This document shows, in pieces, positions 1 through 8,174 of a DNA stretch of 64,000 nt. Every line of letters begins with the position of its first letter. Position 1 is the stretch's first letter. The DNA comes from an uncultured Desulfosoma sp. GTDB taxonomy: Bacteria > Desulfobacterota > Syntrophobacteria > Syntrophobacterales > DSM-9756. Made by a program: the position numbers and the translations under genes. The stretch is taken from the NCBI GenBank assembly GCA_937960435.1, contig CALGPN010000028.1, forward strand, positions 1 through 64,000, in the 5' to 3' direction. Under the pieces are notes generated by a model. The model did no database searches and was not told the DNA's origin. It saw only the letters and a list, made by a program, of their open reading frames with translations.

Positions 1-197
1 TCGTGAAGTCGTGAAGTCGTGAAGTCGTGAAGTCGTGAAGTCGTGAAGTCGTGAAGTCGTGAAGTCGTGAAGTCGTGAAGTCGTGAAGTCGTGAAGTCGT
101 GAAATCGTGAAATCGTGAAATCGTGAAATCGTGAAATCGTGAAATCGTGAAATCGTGAAATCGTGAAATCGTGAAATCGTGAAATCGTGAAATCGTG
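1..197. repeat. Octamer tandem repeat, 12 x TCGTGAAG then 12 x TCGTGAAA
   Basis: Perfect 8-bp tandem array. Positions 1-96 are twelve copies of TCGTGAAG and 97-192 are twelve copies of TCGTGAAA, followed by a partial TCGTG at 193-197. The array starts at the first base of the window, so its true left end is unknown. It stops 28 bp before the GTG start of mlaE. A period of 8 is not a multiple of 3, so copy-number change would shift any overlapping reading frame or change spacing to mlaE. No spacers are present, so it is not a CRISPR array. Confidence 0.97.
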
Positions 198-225
198 GGC
201 CAGAAAGTGGGAATAGGAGCCGAAA

Positions 226-1020
226 GTGTCGGGGGTTTTGACTTTCCTGGATCGTTTGGGGCGTTGGGGCCTCGAGTCCGTGCACGGGACGGGGCGCGCC
301 GGCGTCTTCCTCTATGAGGCCGTTCGCGGGATTTTTCGGCCGCCCCGGAAATTCCACGCCGTCGTTCGGCACGTGTATTTCATCGGGACCAAATCCTTTT
401 TCGTCATCGGCTTTACGGCCGCCTTTACCGGCATGGTGTTGGGCCTGCAGGGCTATTACACGTTATCCAAATTCGGCTCCGAGGGTGCTTTGGGGGCGGC
501 CGTGGCCCTGAGCCTCATCCGTGAGCTGGGACCGGTCCTTTCGGCCCTCATGGTGACGGGGCGGGCCGGATCGGCCATCTGCGCTGAAATCGGCATCATG
601 CGCATCGAGGAACAAATCGACGCTCTGGAATGCATGGCCATCGACCCTCATGCCTATTTGGTGTCTCCGCGGTTTGTCGCCTCGCTTATCGCTCTGCCGC
701 TGCTCACCGCTTTTTTCGACGTGGTGGGCATCATCGGCGGCTATGCCGTGGGCGTGTCCCTTTTGGGCGTGAACCCGGGCGCCTATCTGGATGGGATGGA
801 AAAAGCGGTGGAATGGCTCGATGTGTCCATGGGGATCACGAAATCCTTCCTTTTTGCCGCGCTCTTTATTTGGATTTGCACCTACAAAGGGTTTTACGCC
901 GGGGTGGACGAGGGCCGTTTCGGGCCGGAGGATGTGAGCCGAGCTACGACGGACGCGGTCGTGCTGTCCTCGGTGGCGATTTTGGTCAGCGACTACGTGG
1001 CGACTTCGTTGCTGCTTTGA
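226..1020 (+). CDS. mlaE: MlaE-type ABC lipid transport permease
   Basis: Inner-membrane permease of the Mla/Mce phospholipid transport system (MlaE/YrbE family), 264 aa, the usual family length. Five to six hydrophobic segments are visible, including one near residues 55-80 and the conserved cytoplasmic region with GRAGSAICAEIG and EEQIDALE typical of the family. The GTG start is preceded by AGGAG at 215-219 with 6-bp spacing. The substrate-binding partner mlaD follows after 71 bp. The ATPase mlaF is not in the window and probably lies upstream of the repeat array. Role in the lipid asymmetry system is from family knowledge; direction of transport cannot be read from sequence. Confidence 0.93.
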   Translation: MSGVLTFLDRLGRWGLESVHGTGRAGVFLYEAVRGIFRPPRKFHAVVRHVYFIGTKSFFVIGFTAAFTGMVLGLQGYYTLSKFGSEGALGAAVALSLIRELGPVLSALMVTGRAGSAICAEIGIMRIEEQIDALECMAIDPHAYLVSPRFVASLIALPLLTAFFDVVGIIGGYAVGVSLLGVNPGAYLDGMEKAVEWLDVSMGITKSFLFAALFIWICTYKGFYAGVDEGRFGPEDVSRATTDAVVLSSVAILVSDYVATSLLL

Positions 1021-1091
1021 ATGGACCCTGAAACGGCGGGTGAGAAAGTTTTCGGCGCGGCGGATGCCGGGACGCATAAGGAGAGGTGTCG

Positions 1092-1547
1092 ATGAATCGC
1101 CAGGCATGGACGGTGGAAACGGGCGTCGGTCTTTTTATCCTCATCGGGCTGGTCTGTGTGGCCTACTTATCCCTCAACCTCGGCGACGTGCGGTTGTTTG
1201 GAGGCACCGACTACACGGTTTACGCCAAGTTTTCCAATGTCTCGGGCCTCAAAAAGAAGGCGAGCGTGACCATGGCCGGCGTGGAAATCGGCCGTGTGGA
1301 AGATATCCGGCTCCAAGACGGGGCCGCCGTCGTCACCATGCGCCTCACGAAGGGGATCAAGCTGGAAGAGGACGCCATCGCCAGCATCAAGACCATGGGA
1401 ATCATCGGCGATAAGTACATCGCCGTAAGCGCCGGGGCCTCCGAGGAACGGATACCGCCCGGCGGGTGGATTCGGGAGACCCAACCGCCGTTGGATGTGG
1501 AGGAGCTGGTCGGGAAGTTCGTTTTCGGAACCATGGACAAAAAGTAA
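1092..1547 (+). CDS. mlaD: MlaD/MCE family periplasmic lipid-binding protein
   Basis: Membrane-anchored MCE-domain protein that binds phospholipid for the Mla transporter. A single N-terminal transmembrane anchor (about residues 10-30) is followed by the MCE domain with VYAKFSNVSGLKKKASVTMAG and GRVEDIRL. At 151 aa it is about the size of other MlaD proteins. I prefer the ATG at 1092 because AAGGAG (about 1078-1083) sits 8 bp upstream; an in-frame GTG at 1086 is too close to that site. Co-directional with mlaE and probably in one operon. An intrinsic terminator follows. Confidence 0.92.
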   Translation: MNRQAWTVETGVGLFILIGLVCVAYLSLNLGDVRLFGGTDYTVYAKFSNVSGLKKKASVTMAGVEIGRVEDIRLQDGAAVVTMRLTKGIKLEEDAIASIKTMGIIGDKYIAVSAGASEERIPPGGWIRETQPPLDVEELVGKFVFGTMDKK

Positions 1548-1572
1548 CGGGCGAAGGCGGGAGCATCAAAAG

Positions 1573-1604
1573 AAAAAGCCGGCGATGGAAAACGCCGGCT
1601 TTTT
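1573..1604. terminator. Bidirectional intrinsic terminator between mlaD and lpp-like gene
   Basis: Perfect stem AAAAAGCCGGCG (1573-1584) / CGCCGGCTTTTT (1593-1604) with an 8-base loop. The + strand ends in T5 and the - strand in T5CT4, so it can terminate both the mla operon and the convergent lipoprotein gene. Confidence 0.9.
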
Positions 1605-1633
1605 CATGAAAACGGGTGGATAAGTGCCGAAAT

Positions 1634-1894
1634 TTACTTTTTCATGTGCTTCATGAAAATGGATTCCGCCTTGTTGGCCATCTTTTCGGCGCGATCGGCG
1701 GCAGCCTCGGCGCGACGGGCCGCGCTTTCAATCGCTTGCACGTTTGCGGCCTGAGCCTTTTCCAGGGAGTCCAGTCTCTGCATCATCTGGTCCTGTTGCG
1801 CCTGCAGCTTATTGACGGCGCTCTGGCTGGCGCAGCCGCCCAGGACCGACGTGCACAGTGCGAGAACAAAAACCACTGCCAGTACCCTCTTCAT
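1634..1894 (-). CDS. Lpp-like alanine-zipper murein lipoprotein
   Basis: 86-aa lipoprotein precursor. The signal peptide ends in the lipobox LGGC with lipidated Cys21. The mature part (about 66 aa) is a helical heptad-rich segment with many Ala and charged residues (AARRAEAAADRAEKMANKAE) and ends in Lys-Lys, which resembles Braun lipoprotein, where the C-terminal Lys is linked to peptidoglycan. AAGGAGG lies 7 bp before the ATG. The L,D-transpeptidase gene is immediately upstream on the same strand (69-bp gap), the enzyme class that attaches Lpp to peptidoglycan. Attachment here is an inference from sequence features and neighbourhood. Confidence 0.85.
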   Translation of the reverse strand: MKRVLAVVFVLALCTSVLGGCASQSAVNKLQAQQDQMMQRLDSLEKAQAANVQAIESAARRAEAAADRAEKMANKAESIFMKHMKK

Positions 1895-1963
1895 GACTCT
1901 TTCCTCCTTTTAGAGTTTTGAAAATTTGGAAAACCAACTCCTCGCACTTTCAGAATCGGAATT

Positions 1964-2986
1964 CTAGAAAGTGCCTCTGCCAAAATCAAGACTATTCTTG
2001 CGCCTCTCCATGTCTTCCACCAAGGTTGTCGGCGGGGCGCCGTTCAGAGCGCCCACGTCCGTGGGGACACCGTTTTGGAGCCGCACGGCAAGATCGAACC
2101 GTTTGCGGTCCACTTTGGCCGCCCACGGCGACCGATCCAGTTTTTCCACAGCGTAACGGGTGTAATCGCCGAGTTTTCCGTACACATCCGGGTGGGCTTC
2201 CACATAGACCCGACCGTTTTTCACGCCGAGTTTGACGGGTTCATAGATGATTTCCAACCGAGTGCCGACGGCGACCTGGGGGTACAGAATGCGGATGTGT
2301 TCGGGATAGCATCGGATGCATCCGTGACTGACCAGTCGCCCTACCCCCCAAGGCATGTGCGTCCCGTGAATGCCGTAGGGGCCGAGGGACAGCTTCATCA
2401 TGTATTCGCCCAACGGGTTTTCCGGGCCCGGCGGCATCACTTTCATGCCGTACTTGGCTTGCAACGACTCGGGGATGTACCAGGCGGGATTGGGACGCTT
2501 TTCGGCGATATAGCCCACACCGAGAGGCGTCTCCCAGCCTTCGTCACCGATCCCGATGGGGTAGGTCTGAACGGTTCGGCTTTTTTTGTCGAAAAAATAG
2601 AGCCGGAGTTCCGGGACGTTGATCACCAGCTCCTCGAGACGCGTGGGCGGAAGCACCCATGTGGTCGGGACGATGAGGTGCTTTTGCCGGGGCGGCAGCC
2701 ACGGGTCCATGCGAGGATAAAGCAACGCCATTTCGTTGTAGCCGAGCCCGTAGGCCCGGGCGATATCCAGGAGACTTTCCTCCGGCTTCACTTCGTGGCG
2801 CCGGGGCGCCCCAACGACCGTATCCGTTTCCAGGTTGTAAGGATACTTGACGACCTGGGCGGTGTACGTGTTGTCCTCGGCGTGGGCGAGGCTTGTGAGA
2901 AAAAGAAGAACGGCAAGAGTCCAGAGGGCCGGCGTTTTCCGGCCCAACCGTGTTTTTGGGGAGCCTCTGTCGTTTTGCAGGTCCAT
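1964..2986 (-). CDS. L,D-transpeptidase (ErfK/YbiS/YcfS/YnhG family) with LysM-like region
   Basis: Periplasmic L,D-transpeptidase, 340 aa. The N-terminus has a twin-Arg-like basic stretch and a hydrophobic signal segment ending near LAHA. A LysM-like peptidoglycan-binding region follows (about 65-110, KPEESLLDIARAYGL), then the YkuD catalytic domain. The catalytic motif SHGCIRCY is intact with nucleophile Cys223, and an upstream HGTH supplies the His. The family makes 3-3 crosslinks or attaches Lpp to peptidoglycan. The neighbouring Lpp-like gene favours the second role. The ATG at 2986 has only a weak upstream ribosome site, so the exact start is uncertain. Confidence 0.9.
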   Translation of the reverse strand: MDLQNDRGSPKTRLGRKTPALWTLAVLLFLTSLAHAEDNTYTAQVVKYPYNLETDTVVGAPRRHEVKPEESLLDIARAYGLGYNEMALLYPRMDPWLPPRQKHLIVPTTWVLPPTRLEELVINVPELRLYFFDKKSRTVQTYPIGIGDEGWETPLGVGYIAEKRPNPAWYIPESLQAKYGMKVMPPGPENPLGEYMMKLSLGPYGIHGTHMPWGVGRLVSHGCIRCYPEHIRILYPQVAVGTRLEIIYEPVKLGVKNGRVYVEAHPDVYGKLGDYTRYAVEKLDRSPWAAKVDRKRFDLAVRLQNGVPTDVGALNGAPPTTLVEDMERRKNSLDFGRGTF

Positions 2987-3062
2987 AGGCGCCGTGGCGA
3001 CCTCTTTCCCGACTGAAATAGGTTCGGCATATCGTCCGACCGAAGAGCTCTCATAGACGAAC

Positions 3063-3797
3063 TTACGAGAACCTGCAACAAAAAGACGCGTTCTTACCCC
3101 CTTTCAGAAAGAAAAGCACGTCGTTTCTGCGAACGGTCTTTTCGTCGAGCCGCTCCCAGACGATGGGTGTCCTCGGCGATTCCTTCCACGCCGTTCTGAT
3201 GACGCCATGCGGGGTGAGAATCCAGTGGAGGTAAACGTCGGTGGATTTCATGGGGATCGAGTCCATGACCCGCTCTTCGGAGACGACGCCCACCACTTGG
3301 GTGTCCGCGTGAATCCATCCCAGAGCGCTGAGGCAGGCGATTTGGAGATCGGCATGGCCCGATCCGTCGCCCAGGCGGCTGCCGTCGCGGGCCGCCGCCA
3401 TGCACGAAAAGACGATCACGTCGATGCGCAGTTTCTCTCCGGACCGATGCCCCGCTTTTCGGGCCCAAGGGTTGGGGGTGCGAAGGGAGGCGGCCGCGGC
3501 CTTTCGGGCGGGCGGGAGCGTGGCGGGATCCACCACGAAGAAGCCCTTGTGCATCCGGGATGAGGGGTAGACCAGCTTCTTCCCGTCCAGGAGAACGTTG
3601 AGCGCCGTCTGTCGGTAGAACGCCGTGGGAGGCACCATGACGCAGCGCGCCCCTCGGTACACCCCGAGCCGGCGAAGCCTCTGGGCGATTTTCCCGGCGT
3701 CCGCAAGGTCCGGGTCGGACTCGGCGACTCCGGCATGTGCTTCACCGAGCCGATCCCGTAGGGCTCTCTTCAAAGCCTCAACCAAGCCGTCTTCCAT
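3063..3797 (-). CDS. 5-formyltetrahydrofolate cyclo-ligase family protein
   Basis: 244-aa protein of the MTHFS (5-FCL-like) fold. The motif GSRLGDGSGHADLQ near residue 150 resembles the family GxxLGxGxGYYD signature, with Tyr-Tyr replaced by His-Ala. An N-terminal ATP-binding-like part (VMVPPTAFYRQTALNVLLDG) and a C-terminal EERV...PMKSTDVYL segment also fit. Classical members make 5,10-methenyl-THF from 5-formyl-THF. The changed signature and longer length resemble the divergent archaeal/MTHFSD-like subgroup, so the exact reaction is uncertain. AAGGAGG precedes the ATG closely. It is divergent from the aldolase gene. Confidence 0.72.
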   Translation of the reverse strand: MEDGLVEALKRALRDRLGEAHAGVAESDPDLADAGKIAQRLRRLGVYRGARCVMVPPTAFYRQTALNVLLDGKKLVYPSSRMHKGFFVVDPATLPPARKAAAASLRTPNPWARKAGHRSGEKLRIDVIVFSCMAAARDGSRLGDGSGHADLQIACLSALGWIHADTQVVGVVSEERVMDSIPMKSTDVYLHWILTPHGVIRTAWKESPRTPIVWERLDEKTVRRNDVLFFLKGGKNASFCCRFS

Positions 3798-3817
3798 GGG
3801 CCTCCTTCCGGCAAAAC

Positions 3818-3846
3818 TTGCACTTTTTCGGCCGATTTTCTATACA
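3818..3846 (+). promoter_or_regulatory. Candidate sigma-70 promoter for the aldolase gene
   Basis: TTGCAC (3818-3823) and TATACA (3841-3846) are separated by exactly 17 bp in the divergent gap before the aldolase gene. The match to consensus is moderate (3/6 and 4/6). The ATG is 48 bp downstream of the -10 box. Confidence 0.4.
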
Positions 3847-3893
3847 GGAACCAATCCACCTCCCAAAACGTCATGAAAAAAGGAGCGTGCATC

Positions 3894-5036
3894 ATGGCAT
3901 GGAAAGATTATCGCCCCGACAACGTCAAGAAGAGATTCCCTCAGTCCATCGTCCCTTTGGTCAACGGCAAGGCGCTCCTTCGCGCGGCCAAGAAACACAA
4001 AGCCATGATCATGGCGACGAACATTCGGTGCCGTCTGCCCGTGGAAGGCATCATCCGGGCCTCCATGGCCACGCAGGCCCCGGTGATGTATGAAATCGCC
4101 AAATCGGAGCTCACGTACACCGAATTCACCCCGGCGTCCTTTGTGGATTTCATTGTCAAGGAAAATGAGCGACTCGGCAACACCTGCGTGCCGTTCGCTG
4201 TCCACGGGGATCATATCACGGTCAAAAAGATGGACGACAAGGACCCCGTAAGGGCGCTCATCGCCGCCGAAATGGAAGCGGGGTACACGTCTTTTGCCAT
4301 CGATGCGTCCCACATGGAAAATGAGCTCAATTTGGCGGCGACCACCGAATTGGCTCGTCCGATCATCGACGCGGGCCTGAGCCTGGAAGTAGAATTGGGG
4401 GAGATCGGCGCCAAGAGCGGCAGCGCCGAAGGCTTCACCCGGCCCGATGAGGCGGAGTGGTTTATCGGAAATTTGGTAAAAAACGGCGTCCATCCGGATC
4501 TTTTGGCCATCAACAACGGGTCCATCCACGGCACCTATTTCGGCACAGCCCAGGAAGGCATCCAATTGGATTTGACGCTGGAGATCTGGAAAGCCATCCA
4601 GCCCTGGGACGTGGACATCGCCCAGCACGGCATCACAGGAACGTCGCTGGAAAAGATCACATCGTTTATCAACTACGGCATTCGCAAGGGAAACGTGGGC
4701 ACCTTGTGGCAGAACGTGTCTTTCGGTTTCGCCATGAACCAGAACGGCAACGCCATCACCACGCCGGAAAAGGGCTACGTGAAACGGCCCTACCGCGGCG
4801 TCCCCGATGAACTCTGGCAGGAAATGTGGGCCTGGGCCGTGGAGACGGGCAACATCGGCGGCAACATCAAAAACGCCAACAAGGTTTTTGCCCCCAAGCT
4901 GAACGCCATCGCAGCGGAATACAAGGAACGCATCACGGCCCACGCCTATGAAGAGGCCGTCCGGCTCTTTGAAGCCACCCATTCCATCGGGCTGGCCGAG
5001 GCCGTCTGGAAAGAGCTGGAGGCCATGGGCGCCTGA
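3894..5036 (+). CDS. Class II fructose-bisphosphate aldolase
   Basis: 380-aa zinc-dependent class II aldolase of glycolysis/gluconeogenesis (fructose-1,6-bisphosphate to DHAP plus G3P). Family motifs appear in order: VHGDHIT (metal His, catalytic Asp), EVELGEIGAKSG, NNGSIHGTYFG and QHGITGTS. The true start is the ATG at 3894, since AAAGGAG (about 3878-3884) sits just upstream of it. An in-frame ATG at 3873 would place that site inside the coding region. Related ketose-bisphosphate aldolases share these motifs, so the substrate is from family knowledge. A stem-loop follows the stop. Confidence 0.87.
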   Translation: MAWKDYRPDNVKKRFPQSIVPLVNGKALLRAAKKHKAMIMATNIRCRLPVEGIIRASMATQAPVMYEIAKSELTYTEFTPASFVDFIVKENERLGNTCVPFAVHGDHITVKKMDDKDPVRALIAAEMEAGYTSFAIDASHMENELNLAATTELARPIIDAGLSLEVELGEIGAKSGSAEGFTRPDEAEWFIGNLVKNGVHPDLLAINNGSIHGTYFGTAQEGIQLDLTLEIWKAIQPWDVDIAQHGITGTSLEKITSFINYGIRKGNVGTLWQNVSFGFAMNQNGNAITTPEKGYVKRPYRGVPDELWQEMWAWAVETGNIGGNIKNANKVFAPKLNAIAAEYKERITAHAYEEAVRLFEATHSIGLAEAVWKELEAMGA

Positions 5037-5074
5037 TGCGGCGGGGTCCCACGTCAACAAGACCGGTTTCGGCA

Positions 5075-5112
5075 AAAGCCGGCGGGCAGCAAAGAGCCGC
5101 TCGCCGGCCTTT
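5075..5112 (+). terminator. Probable terminator after the aldolase gene
   Basis: Stem AAAGCCGGCG (5075-5084) pairs with CGCCGGCCTTT (5102-5112) around a 17-base loop that can pair further internally. The T-tract is short (CTTTCT). The rest of the 5037-5276 gap shows nothing else I can support. Confidence 0.55.
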
Positions 5113-5276
5113 CTAAACCGGCCTTCCGGTTTTCTCTCCGCGTGGGGGGATTTCTTAAACGCCCTCTTTTTCCAGGTTTGCCGAAGGGGGGGCCGAGCCC
5201 GGCAGCCCCAAAAGATTTGTATTGGAGTAACACGCGGAATTTTGATTCGGCTGCCTCTCGACCCCTCATCGCTAGA

Positions 5277-5723
5277 GTGAAGCTTGAGCCCTCAGATCAC
5301 GACACCAAGGTCTTTGCCGCGGCCATGGAACCAATGGTGGAAAAAATCCGTGAGGTTTTGGCCCGATACCCGGAAGTGGCGGCCGCATACGTTTTTGGGT
5401 CTACGGCGACCGGTCGCCCTCGAAAGGCAAGCGACGTGGATGTGGCGGTCATGATCCACGGAGCTTTGGACCCGTGGCGGCGCATCGATATGGAGCGAGA
5501 GCTTTCCGTTGCTTTGTTAGCCGACGTGGATCTGGTGGTGTTCGCCGAGAGCTCGAGTCTCCTTCAGCATGAAATCCTTCGCACAGGGGTCCTCGTTTAC
5601 GAAAAAGACCGGGAGGAGCGCGTTCGTCAGGAAGTCATCGGGCGACGCCGCTACCTGGATGAACAGCATCTTCCCAAATGGATCCATTATGCCCTTTCGG
5701 GCTCCGATGAGGCGGCGTCATGA
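5277..5723 (+). CDS. mntA: MntA-type nucleotidyltransferase antitoxin
   Basis: 148-aa minimal nucleotidyltransferase. The GSX10DXD motif of MntA enzymes is exact: Gly41-Ser42, ten residues, then Asp53-Val-Asp55. In the characterised MntA-HepT system the enzyme adds AMP to a Tyr of the HEPN toxin. The start is uncertain. GTG 5277 is used here, ATG 5325 is possible, and the frame is open back to 5142 with no family-like sequence there. The stop overlaps the next start (ATGA), so the two genes are translationally coupled. Confidence 0.85.
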   Translation: MKLEPSDHDTKVFAAAMEPMVEKIREVLARYPEVAAAYVFGSTATGRPRKASDVDVAVMIHGALDPWRRIDMERELSVALLADVDLVVFAESSSLLQHEILRTGVLVYEKDREERVRQEVIGRRRYLDEQHLPKWIHYALSGSDEAAS

Positions 5724-6151
5724 GCCCGGAGGTGATCTCCCGAAAACTGGCAAAGATTCGTCAGGTCGTAGGCGCTTTGCAAGCGGCGAAGGACGTTACG
5801 TGGAAAGTGTTTCAAGAAGATATTCGGGCGCGTGCGTTCGTTGAGCGCTACCTCCACATGGCGGTGGAGGGCGTTTTGGATATTGCAAACCATCTTATTT
5901 CCGAAAACAGATGGCGCGAACCCATGAGCTACAGGGATATTTTCAATGTTCTTTCGGAACATAAGGTCATCCCGGAGGAGGATCTGGCCAGGTTTCAGAA
6001 TATGGTTTCCTTCCGAAACCTCCTCGTGAATGCTTACGAAAAAGTGGACCCGGAGATCATCTTCGGCATCTTCAAAGGCCGGCTGGAAGACTTCGACCTT
6101 TTTGAAAAACACGTGCTTCGATGGCTCCATCAGTCAGGATCGAAGCGATAA
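5720..6151 (+). CDS. hepT: HepT-like HEPN (DUF86) toxin with His-to-Asn change in the catalytic motif
   Basis: 143-aa HEPN-fold protein, DUF86/HepT family, with the typical VERYLHMAVEGVLDIANHLIS helix. The family RNase motif is RX4HXY. Here residues 99-106 read RNLLVNAY, so Arg99 and the AMP-acceptor Tyr106 are present but the catalytic His is Asn104 (AAT at 6029-6031; CAT or CAC would restore His). The protein is otherwise full length. From family knowledge this change should cripple RNA cleavage. It overlaps mntA by 4 bp and its 3' end overlaps the convergent sulfotransferase gene by 22 bp. Confidence 0.85.
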   Translation: MSPEVISRKLAKIRQVVGALQAAKDVTWKVFQEDIRARAFVERYLHMAVEGVLDIANHLISENRWREPMSYRDIFNVLSEHKVIPEEDLARFQNMVSFRNLLVNAYEKVDPEIIFGIFKGRLEDFDLFEKHVLRWLHQSGSKR

Positions 6152-6789
6152 CCGAACAGTTCGATATCCCGCCGATAGTGCCGCGCCACCAGTTCCGCCG
6201 TCTCATCGGTGTAGTAGGTGCGATAGTCGCGCCGATCGGAAGCTTTCCTCTTGTGGGGCAGAGCCGGAGCTCGGATGCCGATCCTGCGGCAGGCTTCCCG
6301 AAAATCTTCTTCCAGGTTTTCGTATCGCCCGATGAAATCCGTAAGAATCGTGCCGTCCAGGTCCATGAGATAGTCGCATTGGCGTTCGATGGAGACGTCA
6401 AAGTGGAAGACATAGGGCCGATGGGGGTTGAGCTTGTGCGTGAGAAACGCCTCGAAGGTCTCGATTCCTTTCAACAGATGGGGCCGTTCCCGGCGAATGT
6501 GATGATAGGAGCTCACCTGAAGGTCCCACGGGTTTCTCACGAAGGCGAATTTGAAAAGGCTGTCGAAAAAATCCCGAGGGAGCATTTCCTTCGCGGCGAT
6601 GATCTTGGCATGCCGGGGAAGTTTGCAGGCCAGGCGATGTCCTGAGAGGGCGCTCAGACGGCTGCAGACGAAAAGAGGGATCCGCCAGGGATCCTTCCAT
6701 TTGTAACCGCGCAGGGCGACGCGGATGCTGGTCCCGCCCGTTTTGGGGATGTGCACGAACAGGAACCGGTATTTCGGTGAAAGGAGCAT
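6130..6789 (-). CDS. Sulfotransferase family protein
   Basis: 219-aa PAPS-dependent sulfotransferase-like protein. The N-terminal 5'-PSB loop is HIPKTGGTS (about residues 13-21), and the 3'-phosphate-binding segment is FAFVRNPWD with a following SSYHHI. It resembles bacterial glycan/lipid sulfotransferases of the Sulfotransfer_2 group. The ATG at 6789 is chosen because the fold starts directly there (FLFVHIPK), with an AAGAGGA about 11 bp upstream; sequence further upstream in frame is not protein-like. It is the last gene of the - strand glycan cluster, 174 bp from the glycosyltransferase before it, so sulfation of the surface glycan is a reasonable inference. Confidence 0.82.
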   Translation of the reverse strand: MLLSPKYRFLFVHIPKTGGTSIRVALRGYKWKDPWRIPLFVCSRLSALSGHRLACKLPRHAKIIAAKEMLPRDFFDSLFKFAFVRNPWDLQVSSYHHIRRERPHLLKGIETFEAFLTHKLNPHRPYVFHFDVSIERQCDYLMDLDGTILTDFIGRYENLEEDFREACRRIGIRAPALPHKRKASDRRDYRTYYTDETAELVARHYRRDIELFGYRFDPD

Positions 6790-6963
6790 AGCTCGGAATC
6801 CTCTTCTGCGTCGGAAGAAGCCTTGGTGCCGGTGATCTCCGCCTTCGGCGCCACGCGCGAAAGCGTATCCATGCCCTTTTCCGTCCCCGGCGTCAAGCCG
6901 GCAGCTTCGCGCCATGGGGGAATCGCCGGACCCCACAGAGAGCCACGTTGGTTCTTTTGCCCC

Positions 6964-8163
6964 TTATCGGCCTTTTGGCAGAAGCTCCTGAGAACATCGG
7001 GGCGTGTTTTCGCCGTTTTCCGAGGGATCGGGCATTTGGATATCACAAAAACTTCCGGGGCGGCCCAATAAGACGTCCAAATAACGGCGCGCGCTGGCCT
7101 CTAGGGTATATTCGGCCACGGCCTCGCGAAGCCGCTCCGACTCGGGCGGGTTTTCCAGAACCTTGAGAACGGCTTGCGCCAGGGCCTCAGGGTCCTGCAT
7201 CGGCACCAAGGGCGCCACCTCTCCTCCCCGGAGGATTTCCCTCGGGCCGCTGGGACAATCCGTGGCCACCACCGGGGTTCCCAACGCCATGGCTTCTGTA
7301 AGTGCATTGGGCGATCCTTCCCAGATGGACGACAGCACGAAGACGGAGGCCCTTTTGAGGTACGGGTAAGGGTTGGGAACGAATCCGGCGAAGAAGACGT
7401 CGTCCGAAAGGCCGAGATTTTGCGCCAACCTTTCCAGGGCAGGGCGATGGGATCCCTCACCCAGAAGAATCAAACGACATGGGATGGTCTTTCTGACAAT
7501 GTGGAAGGCCTGAAGCAGGGTCGGAAAATCTTTTTGCCGGGTCAGTCGGCCCATGCCCATCAGGAGAGGTCGCCGCGGATCGTCGACCCATGGGTGGTTT
7601 ATCGGCTGTTCGGCCTGTGTGAAAAGCTTGGGCGTGATCACGGGGTTTGGGATGACCGTAAGGGAAGGCAAAGGGCGTTTCAGAAGGCGCTCCAGGTCAT
7701 GGGCCACGCCCCGGGAGACGGCCACCACGGCGTCGGCTTTCGGGTAAAAGACGCGCATGGGCAACGCCCATGCGGCTTGATGCAGCCGGGATTTATGAGC
7801 GATGGCGGCCGAGGTGGTCGTTCCCAACCGAAGAACGATGCGGGTCGACGTTTTGGCCAAAGCCCGGGCGATGACCGCCGCCTGATTGGCCCGATCCTTG
7901 GCGGCAAGCAGGGCGACCGGGCGGACTTTTTTGAGATACAGAGCCAATCGCGGGATGCTCTGCAGGGTGTGGTTCACCCCCAGGGACCGCAGAGGCACCG
8001 AGGTTTCCAAACCGTTGAGAAATCGGCTTCGGGTCTTGACGGCGAGAATGTTCACCGGGTCGTACAAGCTCTGGAGGCCTTCCGCCAGATTCAGGAGCAT
8101 GCGTTCCACGCCGCCTTGCCCGGAAAAGGAAAGAAAAAGGGTTATCGGGGGAATGGGGTGCAC
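6964..8163 (-). CDS. GT4 family glycosyltransferase (tandem copy 3)
   Basis: 399-aa GT-B fold glycosyltransferase. The C-terminal donor-binding domain contains SSIWEGSPNALTEAMALG followed by TPVVATDCPSGPREIL, the EX7E-type region of GT4. The N-terminal acceptor domain has SGQGGVERMLLNLAEGL. The GTG at 8163 is used because AAAGG sits 7 bp upstream and the gene before ends 12 bp away. It is clearly paralogous to the next two upstream genes. Probable role is adding a sugar to lipopolysaccharide core or another surface glycan; donor and linkage cannot be read. Confidence 0.88.
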   Translation of the reverse strand: MHPIPPITLFLSFSGQGGVERMLLNLAEGLQSLYDPVNILAVKTRSRFLNGLETSVPLRSLGVNHTLQSIPRLALYLKKVRPVALLAAKDRANQAAVIARALAKTSTRIVLRLGTTTSAAIAHKSRLHQAAWALPMRVFYPKADAVVAVSRGVAHDLERLLKRPLPSLTVIPNPVITPKLFTQAEQPINHPWVDDPRRPLLMGMGRLTRQKDFPTLLQAFHIVRKTIPCRLILLGEGSHRPALERLAQNLGLSDDVFFAGFVPNPYPYLKRASVFVLSSIWEGSPNALTEAMALGTPVVATDCPSGPREILRGGEVAPLVPMQDPEALAQAVLKVLENPPESERLREAVAEYTLEASARRYLDVLLGRPGSFCDIQMPDPSENGENTPRCSQELLPKGR

Positions 8164-8174
8164 GGAGTTGCCTT

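Noticed and set aside
1-197. CRISPR array
   Set aside because: Units are contiguous 8-mers with no spacers and no cas genes.
5142-5276. N-terminal extension of MntA from ATG 5142
   Set aside because: The segment is Pro/Gly-rich, runs through the terminator-proximal gap and matches nothing in the family.
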